A DNA stretch of 64,000 bases from Semisulcospira habei (Eukaryota; Mollusca; Gastropoda; Semisulcospiridae): the NCBI GenBank assembly GCA_036245525.1, contig BTPG01000003.1, positions 185,490,368 to 185,554,367 of the forward strand, written 5' to 3'. Of this stretch, positions 1-35,700 are shown one piece after another (positions within the stretch are counted from its first letter, which is position 1; every line of letters starts with the position of its first letter). The notes under the pieces were generated by a model that worked only from the letters and a program-made list of their open reading frames with translations, was not told the origin of the DNA and made no database searches. The position numbers were made by a program, and so were the translations under genes.

Positions 1-109
1 ATGAGTTCGTTAACCAGCATTGTACCTCCTAAACGTTTTGAGTGATAATTAAATATTTTTGGAAACAAATAGATTCGCGTTTGGTGGAATAATTTCACGA
101 ATTATTTAG

Positions 110-485
110 AATTAATTTTAAAACAATTGAATCTTTTTTACAACAAAAAAATTCTTATTAATACTCGGATGATGTTTCATAATAGTTACGGTATTTACAT
201 AAGCCTACAGTTTGCCTCGGCTGTTGGGTACGATTAGGTCAATTTTGACCTATAAGTCCTAGGTGTGAACATCAGATACTGTTCTGCACCCCTTTTACGG
301 AGTTATTTTTAAAACAGCTAACATAATTTTGATTTTTCTTTTACGAAACAAACTACTCATTAATATCCGCATGATTTGTCACAAACAGTGTTTGCATAAG
401 CCTGCTCATTGTTCCGGCTGTGGGATAGGATTAGGTCAAATTGTGACGTGTGTGAAAATCAGCAAGAAAATTGCCAAGATTGATT
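110..485. repeat. degenerate tandem duplication, about 190 bp unit
   Basis: Segments at about 115-300 and 305-485 share the same order of motifs (ttttaaaaca, attaatayycgsatgat, cataagcct, ggctgtggg, gattaggtcaa). No coding potential seen. The rest of 1-847 shows no exon. Confidence 0.55.
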
Positions 486-494
486 CTTTAATAC

Positions 495-660
495 GTAAAG
501 TGTTAGTACTGCGATGAGTGACGTATAATATCTAGTCGTCGCTATGAACACGGCGTCCTGGGACTAATGATGCCATGACGTGAAGCTGAGAGTGACGTCA
601 TTTCGCTGCTCGTGCTAGCATTCTTCTTCAGAATAATTATCGCTACACAAGACCAGGGCA
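495..660 (+). repeat. dispersed repeat, copy 1
   Basis: Shares gatgagtgacgt, gatgccatgacgt, agtgacgtcattt and ttcttcagaat in order with the reverse strand of 25995-26160. Family unknown. Confidence 0.6.
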
Positions 661-847
661 GAGCTTACGAATGGCGGGAATCGCCGTGTGTCCGTCTTTA
701 ATTCTGTGTGCCAGTGTGTGTGGATCAGAGGGTGGGTTAGAGTACAAGGAGATGGATCAGAAGGATAAGCTTGAAAATTAGGAACAACTTTGGACTGGGG
801 TCCCATCTTATGCTATTGCGACATAAATTTCGTTTGAATGTTTCCAG

Positions 848-23275
<22,428 letters not shown>

Positions 23276-23309
23276 GTGAGCTTCAGCTCAGTGTTTTCCA
23301 CAGACATCT

Positions 23310-23809
23310 NNNNNNNNNNNNNNNNNNNNNNNNNNNNNNNNNNNNNNNNNNNNNNNNNNNNNNNNNNNNNNNNNNNNNNNNNNNNNNNNNNNNNNNNNNN
23401 NNNNNNNNNNNNNNNNNNNNNNNNNNNNNNNNNNNNNNNNNNNNNNNNNNNNNNNNNNNNNNNNNNNNNNNNNNNNNNNNNNNNNNNNNNNNNNNNNNNN
23501 NNNNNNNNNNNNNNNNNNNNNNNNNNNNNNNNNNNNNNNNNNNNNNNNNNNNNNNNNNNNNNNNNNNNNNNNNNNNNNNNNNNNNNNNNNNNNNNNNNNN
23601 NNNNNNNNNNNNNNNNNNNNNNNNNNNNNNNNNNNNNNNNNNNNNNNNNNNNNNNNNNNNNNNNNNNNNNNNNNNNNNNNNNNNNNNNNNNNNNNNNNNN
23701 NNNNNNNNNNNNNNNNNNNNNNNNNNNNNNNNNNNNNNNNNNNNNNNNNNNNNNNNNNNNNNNNNNNNNNNNNNNNNNNNNNNNNNNNNNNNNNNNNNNN
23801 NNNNNNNNN
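23310..23809. other. assembly gap, 500 N
   Basis: Exactly 500 N. The C-terminal exons of gene 1 and the last ACY1 exon are probably here or in sequence collapsed here. Confidence 0.95.
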
Positions 23810-24165
23810 TTAAAAAAGGAAAATACAGGTGAATGGACACATGCCCCAGAATAGAGGGGAAAACCCACCCTGTGGGGCTGACCAGGGTGACCCTAGGAAC
23901 TAAAAAGTAGTTAACTCCAACCAAGTCCCCCAGGGCAGACCCGGGTGGGGCGAGAGGGGGGGGGGGGAGGATCATTGGGATGGGATGGGATGGACGGGAC
24001 GGGGGTGGGAAGGATGGATGAATAGATAGATTGATGGCGTCTCCCAGGCGCACATATCCATCCTGTCAAACGCTCAAGGCGCCATTATTACTTTTTGAAT
24101 TATAATAATAAGCTTATTAAAAAAGTACACAATAGAACCTGTTTCGAGCGAGCACATTTATATAA

Positions 24166-24236
24166 GTTCACTCTCACTAAAGACTTAGGTTGCTTTAGTC
24201 ACCTAAATGGTGGTCTTTCGTGACAGGCGATACTTT
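24166..24236. repeat. hairpin, family D
   Basis: tcactaaagacttaggttgc pairs with cacctaaatggtggtctttcg. Similar hairpins at 25203-25270 and 43026-43115. Confidence 0.65.
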
Positions 24237-24504
24237 CTGCCCTTCAAGACTTCTCTTGAGAGAGCAACTGTCTTTTTAGACTTCTGGTGGTTGCTAAAAA
24301 CAGGTTCTACTGCGTACAAGGCCGTCCAGATACAAACTCCAAAACACTTTTTTTTTTTGCACTAACAACCAAAACGGCTGTAAGAAACAAAATATCTACC
24401 AGTATTACAGATCTTGTAATGCTTTACTGAACTGAGAAAAGTGGAGCAGATCGCTTTAAGTTCTTTAAAAGTTGCCACACAGGACCTGACTGCGTCAAAA
24501 GCTG

Positions 24505-24678
24505 CGACGTTGGTTTGGTTGGTTAGTTCGGGATTTAACGTCTAAGGCACCGGCGTGATAACGGACGGCTCCAATGGGCAGATTATGTGGGACAGGGACA
24601 TCTATTGCCTGTGGAGTATGACCTGAATACTGATCAATTCAAGTGACCGCAACTGTGCCACTCTGATTTACGGGCATG
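24505..24678 (+). repeat. SINE-like repeat, copy 2
   Basis: Begins ggtttggttggttagttcgg and tracks the copy at 13405-13572 to gtgccactctgatttac. Other sequence between 23810 and 24780 shows nothing coding. Confidence 0.65.
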
Positions 24679-24784
24679 CTATCCTATGCCATGTGCGCGG
24701 GCCAACAGCGCCCGATGCCGGCCCGAGGATATGTTGCGCATTGAGAATGTACTTAATTCTAGTCAGGCCAATCCAGAAACGCAC

Positions 24785-24845
24785 CTCTCGAAGGTGTCTT
24801 CCGTCGGCGCCAGCGGGAAAGATCTCTTTCCTCAGTTCCACACCG
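24785..24845 (-). CDS. ACY1: ACY1 exon 15b (alternative)
   Basis: Acceptor ttctttcctttacag, donor gtgcgt; 61 nt (3n+1). After one base completing Ala it reads [20 protein letters not shown]. This is the conserved FPA(A/G)TDxRxLR segment of the family with T changed to A. Homologous to exon 15a, 66 nt upstream in the gene. Confidence 0.85.
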
Positions 24846-27800
24846 CTGTAAAGGAAAGAAGCAGCTATATACCACCGTCTCTAGGGCGACAAACTAATTT
24901 AACACACTTACCTTGCGCAAAAATCTCCCACAGTCCGTAGCAGCGGGAAACACCTCTTTGCGCAGTTCCACGCCTCTGTGGACAAAGTGAACGTTAACCC
25001 CCTTGCGCATGCCCCTGTTCACAGCGCCGGTAGCTGCATGCACTAGAGGGTTAACTCCTAATTGAGATTTACCTGACTTACCAGACTTATCCGACAGAAC
25101 ATGGTGACCATTTACAGTTGAACCTTTAACCTTTATTGCAAGAAAGACGTGGCCCTGAAAGACTGGTGCTCTCACAAGCAAACTCCTGGAGGGCCAAAAG
25201 CCTCACCTGTCACTAAAGACATCATTTAGGTGGCTAAAGCCACCTAAATGATGGTCTTTAATGACAGATGCCATCTCATAAGGGTGACCTCTCAACGCAG
25301 GTTGTGCGGTGCATGTACTTGTTCACCTTTTATTTCTGTTTTCTACTGAACACTAAACACAGATTTCCTTTTGGATAATAAAGTTGTCTGGATAAGGATC
25401 TGCAGTTATTACTAATGCTAAAAATGAATGGTCCCTGTCGTACGGTTTTGAGCAGTCGCAATTAAAGACTCATGCGTATCCATGCGCCTTGCAGACTAAG
25501 ACCACCTAGTCTGTTTCCAAGACTGAGGGCGTGATTTCGGGTTACGACCATGACGTCTTTATATCACAAACGGCTCGATTGATGACAACATTTGTGGCCC
25601 ATTTAATGATATCTGTGTGCTGGTCTGTGGATCTTATGACCTCGAGCCGATTAACCGAGTGATTGTGACTTTGTCAGCAGGGCAGTAAGGTACAAAATCA
25701 CAAGACAGCACAATGTACATACCGGTATATACTGGGAAAAAAAGTACTCCCTTTTTGAGTTTGCCATTTAAAATATCTCCTATTGAACAAGATGAGGATT
25801 TCATCCCAAAGTATAGGTTACCATATTGTTTGGAGTTCACATGCGTTTTTCCTTTAAGAACATTCACAGTTCATATTTTTAAGCTTATCCTTCTGATCCA
25901 TTTCCTTCCTCTCTAAGCCAACCTCTGATCAACACACACAACGGCACAAACAAATAGACGGACACACGGCGCTTCCCGCCATTAGTACGCTGTGTGGGTT
26001 CGTGTAGCGACAGGAATTCTGAAGAAAAATAGCACGAACAGCAAAAATGACGTCACTATAAGCTTGACGTCATGGCATCACTAGTCTCACAACACCGTGT
26101 ACACAGTGACGAAATTGATGTTTCACGTCACTCATCGGAAAGGCACGCAGCCTCTTCCAGGGTTGACTGTTTTGTTCCACACAGCCTCTTCCCGGGCTGG
26201 CTGGCTGTCTGATGGGAGTATATACTGGATCCAAAACTTACAAAAATGAATTATTATTCAAAAAGTTGAAGTAAGAAGCTGGCTAACGAACTAACGAATG
26301 TCTTTCTCCAAACCCAAATTTCAAGTGAATATGACAAACATTACAAACTCTAATCTGGGTCAACATTACTTTCTATTAACGGTCTTTTATGTCTTCACCG
26401 AGACATCCAGTTACAACATGCTCGGAGGCTCTCTGAAGTCTCAAAAATTGCTGTACGTACAAGCTTGAAACTTGGCGAAATACTTTATTTAAGGGGTGGC
26501 TAGAAATAAATACTGAAATAAAGTATTTCACCAAGTTTCAAGCTTGTACCTACAGCAAAATCTGAGATTCTCGTGTCTACGCACGCACGCACACGCACAC
26601 ATGCGCGGCCTTTCGCGCCAAATGAACGTTCAGCAGCGAGGTTAGCGTAGCTAGACATGAAGTAATTTTTATCTTGTTACTTCAGTTGTCAGAGGTTTAG
26701 GCCTGCCCGCCTTTGACATCACGGACATGCTCTTAAATTCGCCCAATTCTGACCCATCCTAAAAAGTCCCTTCTATAAACAGAAGGGACTTAAAAATACG
26801 TCATGACAAATGACGTTTGACAAACCAATGACGCGTATTTACTGCGCCCATAACAGAGGTCACAAACGTATTCGCAAATCTGCGAGACTTTTCAATAGGA
26901 GATATTTCAACATCAGAATCAGGTAAAATACAAAAGGTGGAGACCCTCGACAGCGAGGACAGCTCTCGTACAGAAGGGATTTTATGGGTTATGGTTCATC
27001 CCATCTTGTTTATTATATTTTGTTTTGCCTGAAAGAGTTGAAACAGTACGTACGCTGACTGACAGGCTGAACTGAAGGCTGCCCACCAGGGATCGCTAGT
27101 GTCTGTTGACGTCAGCTTCTGGCACGACCCCTTCTAATCACAGAAACATACCAAAAAACAATGCTAAAAGACTGTGTCACCACAATATGGTAATTGTCTG
27201 TACCACCAGAACGGTCAACATTTTCGTTATCACAATACCCGGAAGTATCATATTCTCATTTCTGTCATCCAAATGATCATTATTTATCATCCTCATCATC
27301 ATTGTTATTATCATTGTCACCAATGGTATCATCAACTCTTATTGTTGCATCATCATTATCAGCATCAATTATTATCAGCAACAACACTGCCGCCATTAAG
27401 ACCGGTAACCGATGACCCCACTGCCCTACAGCAGGGTAATTCAAAGGTAGTGCCAGATTAGCTTGGCGCCATCAGGCACCAAGCTAGTCTGCATCATGGT
27501 AGATCCATCTCCTGCAACTGGTGGGGGATGTTAAGAGTTGGGGGTGTGAAACAAAGGGTAGGGAGGGGGAGGGGGAGGGGGACACCGAGGCCGGGAAGGT
27601 GTCACAATGGTTGTCTCCACTGATTCGCTGCCACTGAAGTGAACTGAGGAAAACAACAAGTGTGGGAAGGTGCGTGTTCGGGCCACGACGGCCGTAGTGG
27701 GCCCTGCGCACAGCCGTGTGCGGGCCAACTATGGCCGTCGTGGGCCCGAGGACCTTTGCGTACTGAGATGCAGTACACAACATACTTGCTGGAACGTGAT

Positions 27801-29257
27801 GGTGAAGTCGGGGCCCGCGTCCCTGCACCACTGTCGTATCTCTTCTTCGAATTTCTCCAGGTTCACAGTGGGTGTTACTCTCACATCAAAACCTACAAAT
27901 AAAAAAGACTAATATTATGCAAACAAACAAATTCAGTTTGCCACAGGTCCTGATGTGTACCGACCCCTTCCCCACACCCGCGCACACACACCTACCCACC
28001 CCACATCCCCCGCATACAGACACCTCTACCCACAACAGAGATTTTTTTTTATCAATGTCAAGAACATTTTTTAAAAAAGTAAAAGAAAAATGTAAAGAAA
28101 CAGAAAAAAACACACACACACACACGCACAGAAAATTTACCTTCAGGTTAATAATTCCCATTATCTGTTTTTGTATTCCTGCATAAGGAAGTCATAAACA
28201 AAAAACAAGATGGGATGAACCGTAACCAACAAAGTCTCTTCTATACGAGACCTGTCCTCGCTGTCAAGGGTCTCTACCTTCTGTCTTTGACCTGATTCTG
28301 ACGTTCAAATATCTCCTATAGAAAGTCTCGCAGATCTGTCAATGCGCCAGTGAGCTCTGCAAGGGGCGCAGGACATACGCATCATGGTTTGTCAAACGTC
28401 AATTGTCATGACGTAAGTTTTAGTTTTTACGTAATTTTATATTTTACGTGATATGAGTTTCACTTTCGCTTCATAGGCTTGATAAAATGGTGACAAAACT
28501 AGAATTTCACGGTACAATTTCAGTCTTGCTATAATTGGTTTGAAAGCTGGTTGACTTTACCTAGCTACACGATACGGATATACTAAGTACACGAGTCACT
28601 TGCATGCTCTTCTGTAAGCGCGTCGATGTGTGTGTGCGTGTTAGTGCGTACGTGCGCGCGCGCGCTCCAAACATCTCCAAGAGCGCATGAAGATCTATGC
28701 CTCCTGGAGGTGCGCGCATGTTTGTGTGTGTGTGCGTGAGAGAGAGAGAGAGAGATACGATACATGAATATGAATAAGGAAATGTTTCAGCAGTCAAATG
28801 ACGGTATGAGAAAGAAGAATATGAACAATATGTTTTCACATGTTCTTAATAAATTTATGCAGTTGGTTCTTGAAAGTTCGTATAGACGGTGCTGCTTTAA
28901 TGTCTGCAGGAACTGTGTTCCACAATTTTGCGCCAGAATGGGAGAGGGACGTCTTTTACCTATCTAACTGGCCTGGGTACTACCAGATTGTACCCTGGTG
29001 TTCGACTAGATCTCAGTGTGGGCAAGTGCGAACAAATTATGGAGATAGGCTGGTGAGCGAGGCGAGGCGAGGCGCGCGCCGCGCCGCGACGCGAAGCGAA
29101 GCGATGAAATGAAATGAAACTTTATTTCTCAAGGATAAATGATTAGGTACACAAACCTTTTTTCAATCACGTCCTTGCACACGCACTCACACAACAATCT
29201 TACGCGCGTGACTAAAACTAATAAAATTGGAAAGGCAAACATAAAAAAAAAAAATAA

Positions 29258-29326
<69 letters not shown>

Positions 29327-29561
29327 CGTCATATTTAGAGTATTGTGTCAATGTCTGAGTGGTGGAGTTGCTTTTACGTCACCGCCACTGTCCGACTTTC
29401 TCCAGAAGTCAAGACTTTTTACCGTTTTAATTTTTATTCTTAAAAGAATTATTTTTTCTTTAGAAGTTGAAAGGGTACAAAGCTGGCTAACGAACTCATC
29501 TAATGTCTTTCTCCAAACTAGCTATATCGGGTCCCTTGCATTCTCTTCTGAAAGCGCGACG

Positions 29562-29604
<43 letters not shown>

Positions 29605-29617
29605 TGTGTGTTTGTGC

Positions 29618-29684
<67 letters not shown>

Positions 29685-29728
29685 CGAGAGAGAGAGAGAA
29701 TGTATTTGAGTTAACGCCAAGCAGAGAG

Positions 29729-29795
<67 letters not shown>

Positions 29796-32700
29796 AGAGA
29801 GTCAGAGTCAGAGAGAGAGAGAGAGAGAGAATTACGTCATATTTAGACATTGTTTAATGTCTGCGTGGTGACGGAGTTGCTTCTTTTACATCACTACCAC
29901 TGTCTTTCTCTAGAAGTGAATTTTTTATATTTTTTTTTTACTGTTTCAATTCTTTTCTGAAAAGAATTAATTTTTACTAAAGAAGTTAAAAGGATACCAA
30001 GCTGGCTAACGAACTCATTTAAATGTCTTCCTCCAAACTAACTATATTCAAAATTTCAAGTAAATATGACAAAAATTCATTTTTCTTTAAAAGGTATTTT
30101 TTCGAAAAATACTTACCGATGACATGACTACCAGGAGTGTCCACTCCTTGCTCAATTCTAGCCTAAGAACCCGTTGTGTAAACACAACCCGGGAGGCACT
30201 CGGGGAACCCCCAGAGGGACCGAGAGTTGTCTCCCGCTCCTACCCACCAGCCCTATTCACCTGTGAACTCCAGTCACGAAATTAGGCTCACCAGCGGCAA
30301 GCGGGGCAGGTGGGAGGGTCCTTCGAGTCATGTCATCGGTAAGTATTTTTCGAAAAAATACCTTTTAAAGAAAAATGAATTTGTTTCTTCAAAAACATTA
30401 CCGATGACATGACTACCAGGAGAATGCCGAACAGGAGGAGGGTGCCGCACCCCCAGATGGTTTTCTCTAGGCTCATGGCCCCCTCCTCTCTTCCGACACT
30501 CTGCCCTCCCTAATAGGTGCATACCTACGGCGCCTGTGGCGCCGGGAGGGAGTGTTGTGCCGCCGTGACGTCCCCCACCAAGGCGAGGTTGTCTCGCTGC
30601 CCTGCCAGATCCCGTAGATAGAAGCGGGCGAAAGTAGATTCTGATCGCCAGCCCACCGCAGCCACGATGTCCTTGACAGCGCAGTTCCTGTCGAAGGCTA
30701 CGCTCGTGGCCATGGCCCGTACTTCGTGCGCCCGAATCTTTAGGCTCTTCGCTCCCTGAGGGGAGAGATCGACATATGCTGAGCGAATCACCCAGCGAAG
30801 CCAGGAAGAGACTGTCTGTGCCGTAATGTCGTTTCTTCCTGTTTTTAAAGGAAGGAAGAGGCGAGAGCGTCCCCTCCGGACGGCTCTGGTTCGTCGCAAG
30901 TACACTCTGAGGGCTCGTACAGGATCTTGTTGCCTGGTCTCACTGGGGAAGTCTTTCCCGCGTAACGGTCGTAAGGTGATAACCTGTGGCGCCGTCAGTG
31001 GAGACCTAGTCTTGGCAATGAAGGCAGGGTCGGTCACCAGTTGGACCGAGTGGTCAGCTCGAAATTGCAGGCATGTAGGCCGGACTGATAGAGCGTGTAT
31101 CTCACTTACTCGTGCCGCGGTGGCAAGCGCCAGCAGGAAGCAGGTCTTCCGCGTCACATCCGCAAGCCTGGCCAACGGTAGTGGTTCGAAACGTGGTGAG
31201 TTTAGCCAGGTAAGAACCCATGGTAAATCCCAGCGGGGAAGAAGAGAGCGAGAGGCAGGCCTTTGTAGTCCGAAGTGTGACATAAGATCTGCCAGGTCCT
31301 TACATGCGCCGGGGTCCGCGCGGCCGAGGTGCCGGTAGGTGTCGGCAATCATCGAGAGATATCCCCGAATGGTAATAGGGGCCAGTCCTTGGTCTTCGAA
31401 GAGCCAGAGGAAGAAGTCCGCAAGTTGGGGGTTTGTCAGTTCGGTGGGGGAGAGACGACGGTCGCTGCACCAGGTACAGAGTACCCTCCATTTCCCCTCA
31501 TAGATACGTCTAGTCGAGGGCTTGCGAGCTGTAGCGATCGCTTCCACTGCAGCACCCGAGAAACCTCTAGCTGAGAGGGCTTGCCGCACAACCTCCAGGC
31601 GTGTAGCAGTAAGCGTTCCGGACAGGGGTGGAACAGCGCCTGGCGTGGCTGCTTGAGCATAGTGCGGGGCGTGGGGAGCAGTAGCGGAGGGTGCGTGGCG
31701 AGGCTGATCAGGTCGGTGGACCAGGAACGAGTCCAAGCGAACGGGGCGACCAGGAGCAGGATCGCATTGGTTCCTCGCAGCTTTAGGAGGACTTTGGGGA
31801 CAAGGACTGTCGGGGGAAAGGCGTACGCTATGAGTCCGTCCCAGGGAATGGATAAGGCGTCGACCGCCCAAGCCAGGGGATCCGGTACTGGGGAAACGAA
31901 GAGGGGAAGCTGGTGATTCCACCTCGTGGCGAACAGGTCCACCATCGGGGTCTCCCAGTGAGAGCAAATCATCCGGAAAATGTCCTGGCGTAGCGTCCAT
32001 TCCGTGTGAATGAGCTGTCCTCGGCGAGAAAGGGAATCCGCTAAGACGTTCAGGCGACCGGGAATATGGCGAGCGCTGAGAGTCAGATCGCGGTCCTCGC
32101 ACCATCGCATCAATCGGAAGAGTAGCATGCATAGATCGGGTGAATGAGTTCCTCCCTGCTTCTGTATATACGCTACCACTGTCGAGTTGTCCGAAAGGAC
32201 GAGAAGATGCTGGTGTCTGAGCTGCTCTTCCCAAACGATGATGGCCTGCCACACCGCTTGCAGTTCCAACCAGTTGCTGTGTTTGTCCGCGAACTCCGGA
32301 GGCCAGAGGCCGGACGTCGTGGTGAACTGAGGAAGCAGGTGGGCTCCCCAACCAGCCCGACTCGCGTCGACACACAGGGAGAGGTGCGGGGATGGGGAGG
32401 AAATGGGGACTCCCAGAGCCAACCAGGCTCTGTCGGTCCACCGTAAAAGGTGGGGGCGTACCAACGGGGACACGGGGACGTTCGTGGACAAGTCGCCCGA
32501 GGAGGGACGCCAGAGCAGTAGGAGATGAAGTTGTAGCGGTCGGGAGTAGAGACGCCCGAGGGGGATAAGATCCGCCGCTGCGTTGATCAGGCCCAGAAGC
32601 TGAAGCCAGACCCTGGCGGGGGCTGCCTGTTGCTGATCTATCAACGCGGCGAGAGCGGACAACTTCACAATCCGTTTCTCTGGCAAAAGTACCCTGTTGC

Positions 32701-35700
32701 GGTCCGTGACAAACTCCATGCCTAAGTGGATGAAGTGGCGCGCCGGGGTGAAGTCCGACTTTCCGGTGTTGACCAGGAAACCCAACCGGTAAAGCAGCTG
32801 TAAAAGAGCGTCCCTGTCCGCCGCAAGCGCGGTCTCCTCCTGATTTCTCAAAAGAAGGTCGTCGAGATAATTCGAGGTCGGACTTGACGACGACTGCCTC
32901 GCCTTGGCCACTACAGCATCCATGATGCGGGTGAAGGCCCAGGGGCTGAGGTTGAGACCGAACGGCAGGGCGCGAAACTGGTAAATCACTCCTTCGAACG
33001 CGAAGCGCAGGTACTTCCTGGCCGAAGCGTGCATGGGGACATGTAGGTAGGCGTCGGACAGATCTAAACTGACCGCGTAGTCCATGGGTTGCACCGCCGC
33101 ACGAAGAGCCCTGGTCGTCTCCATCCGAAAGGAAGGGGCCGCGATGAAGGCGTTCAGCGCCGACAGATCTATGACTGGCCGCCACTTGCCGCCGGGTTTG
33201 GGGACCACAAACAGTCGGCTGTAAAAGGCGGGCGAGTCCGGACGCTGCACTATCTCTGTGGCCTCCTTTGAAAGGAGAGCCGCGACTTCTCCTCGCAGAG
33301 CGGCGGCCTTGAGGGCGTCGGACGGAACCTCTGTCCAAAGAGGAATGGAGCGCAAGGGCGGAGGAGAGCGGAACGAGATCCGTAATCCTCTGGTGACTAC
33401 GTCCAAAACCCAGGGCTCGTCTCGAAACAGCGAGCGCCACTCCTCGCTGAATCGTGCTAGCCTCCCGCCGACTGGAGCCCCGACGACGGTCGGCGGGGGC
33501 GGAAATGGGGACAAGTCAGGTGGCCCGCCCGCGCCCAGGGCGACGGGCGGGACGGGGCCAGGCGGGGGCAGGGGCGTTAGCTGGGCCAGGGCGACGGAAG
33601 GACGGGCGACGGCGCGGCGCAGCTCGTGGTGGGGCAGACGGGTCCGCGGTGACACGTTTCCGGGCCCGCAAGGAGCGCCCCAGGGCCGTGCGGGCGGGAG
33701 GAAAGCGCTGCTTGACAGTCTTGCGAGGCCAACGGTCGGAGTTGGAGTCCTTCACCGTCTGCCAAGTATCCCCGAAGAGCAGAGACCCTCCCAGAGGGGC
33801 CCGACGTAGCTGAGTACTCAGGTCGACCGGCATACCACTGCAAGCTTGTAGGACGGCGTCTCGTCGCATGAGGTCGCAGTTAGCCGCAGCCGCCATCGCG
33901 TTGACCGATGAGTGATAAGCAGCGCGGTTCCCAGCCTCCGCCATGAGTAGTAGGTCTCCCAGGAGGGGAGACAAAGCAGGTTGCCAAGCTTCCTCGAGAC
34001 GTCGGATGAAAGCCTGAGTCAGCAAGTCCAAGAAACCGGAGCAGGCGAGCGTGTTCCGGACCAGCGACGCCGTCCTATCCAGTCCCCGTGGGAAGGACCG
34101 TTTCAACATAGAAGCCCCTCCGGCTTGCATCAGAGCGGCGGGATCCACTGGAGGAAGCGGGCAGAGGAACGACTGCGAATGGCCGGCGTACCAGTCCTGC
34201 TGAAAAGCGATGTCCAGAGCGGAAGGCCATCTCCCGTCCGCGAAGAAGTCCGAGTTCCGAGTCTCCGCATGCAGGTGAGACGAGAAGGCGTCCCGCAGAT
34301 CCAAAAAACTAGCCGGCTGTGGGAGGGACTTGAACCTCTTAACCGTCCTATCCGCGTCCACGAAGGCGGAAATCTTCCTCTTCACAGGAGGTGAAGCTGG
34401 ACAAACATCCTCCGGTAAGGCGGCGGCGATCAGCTTGGCTGCTCCGTCCAGTGCCAGCCGCGTGTCCATCCGGGAAGAAGAGACCTGTCTGACGGAAGCC
34501 GACACACTGGAGGCCGAAGAGGGAGAAGCTGAAGAACGGCTAAGACCTCCAAGTAACCAGTCCGAAGCATCCTCCGGTGCCAAACTGAGGGTGTCGAAGT
34601 CCCGCTGTCCGGAAACCGGCGACCGAAGAGGGCGACGAGGGCTCCGAGGCCGGGAATCCCGTCGGAGAACCGCAGCGGACGAAGACTCCCTCCGCAGTGG
34701 AGAGCGGTAGTCTGAACGATGCGGTGAGGACCTCCTGCGAGCCGAAGGCGGATCCCGACGAGGAGAACGGCTGCGACGAGATGGAACGGAGCGGTGAGTA
34801 CGAGGAGGGGGGGAAGTGGCCGGTCGCTGGGAAGAGGGACGGGACGAGCGGGGGTCCAACCGAGAGGGGGGACGCGAAGAAGGTGAAAACCGTCTGCGGC
34901 GAGGTGAGTCCCGGTGCGACGAGCGATGAGGCGAGAAGTTCCTCCTACGATCGTGCGAAGGAGAGCGGAAACGTCGAGCAGAACCCCTGTACCTACGTTC
35001 TTCCCAACCAGGAGGCTCCGGACGAGTGCAATGATGTCTCTCTGAACCAGGCTCTTGGGAGAGGCGGGTTACTGGCCGGCCAGGGGACCTCCAGCGGGAT
35101 CCCGGCGGCTTCCTCAGAGACGAGTGGGGAACGACGGTGGAGGAGGGACGCCACGAGCGTCCCACCAAACCAGGCTCTTGGGAGAGGCGGGTTCTTTCCA
35201 CCAAATGTGTACGGGCGCGCTCTCGAACGGAGGCGGTCTTGACGGTCGAACTCCCACTCCGTGCACTAGTCCCTTGATTACTCAGTGGCGTTATCTGCGT
35301 CGGATCCCGTTGGTCTCGCACGTCCGGTGCCGGGGGCACAGCGGAAGGCGTCTCGGAAATCTTCAAGGTACCCGCGAGGGTAGAAGGCTCTCTCTTATAA
35401 AAGTTCCAGAGATTAGACCACCGCAGTTCCGGCCATGTAGCACAGACGTCACACGTATGGTCGGACGCACACCCAGCGCAGGGGAGACAGACTGCATGTT
35501 TATCCGACGGCCACTGGAAGCCTCCGCATTTTGTGCATGTCATCAGTAAGCCACTGCAACACACAAAACATGAAGGCACTCGGCAAGCGTCCACCAATCA
35601 CCCCGTTAAGCTTTAGGCCCCCAAGCTACTGTGGTGTTATGCACCCGATTAACCAACGTACGGTCACCTGCCATCAACATTTAATTAAACTACGGCGGAG

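Noticed and set aside
838..840. ATG before the NIDO exon as a gene start
   Set aside because: It lies within the intron acceptor tract (atgtttccag). The NIDO domain needs upstream sequence and there is no signal peptide.
33258..35549. Several plus-strand ORFs of 100-180 codons across the DIRS element
   Set aside because: Antisense shadows of GC-rich gag and RT frames; Arg/Gly-rich with no domain.
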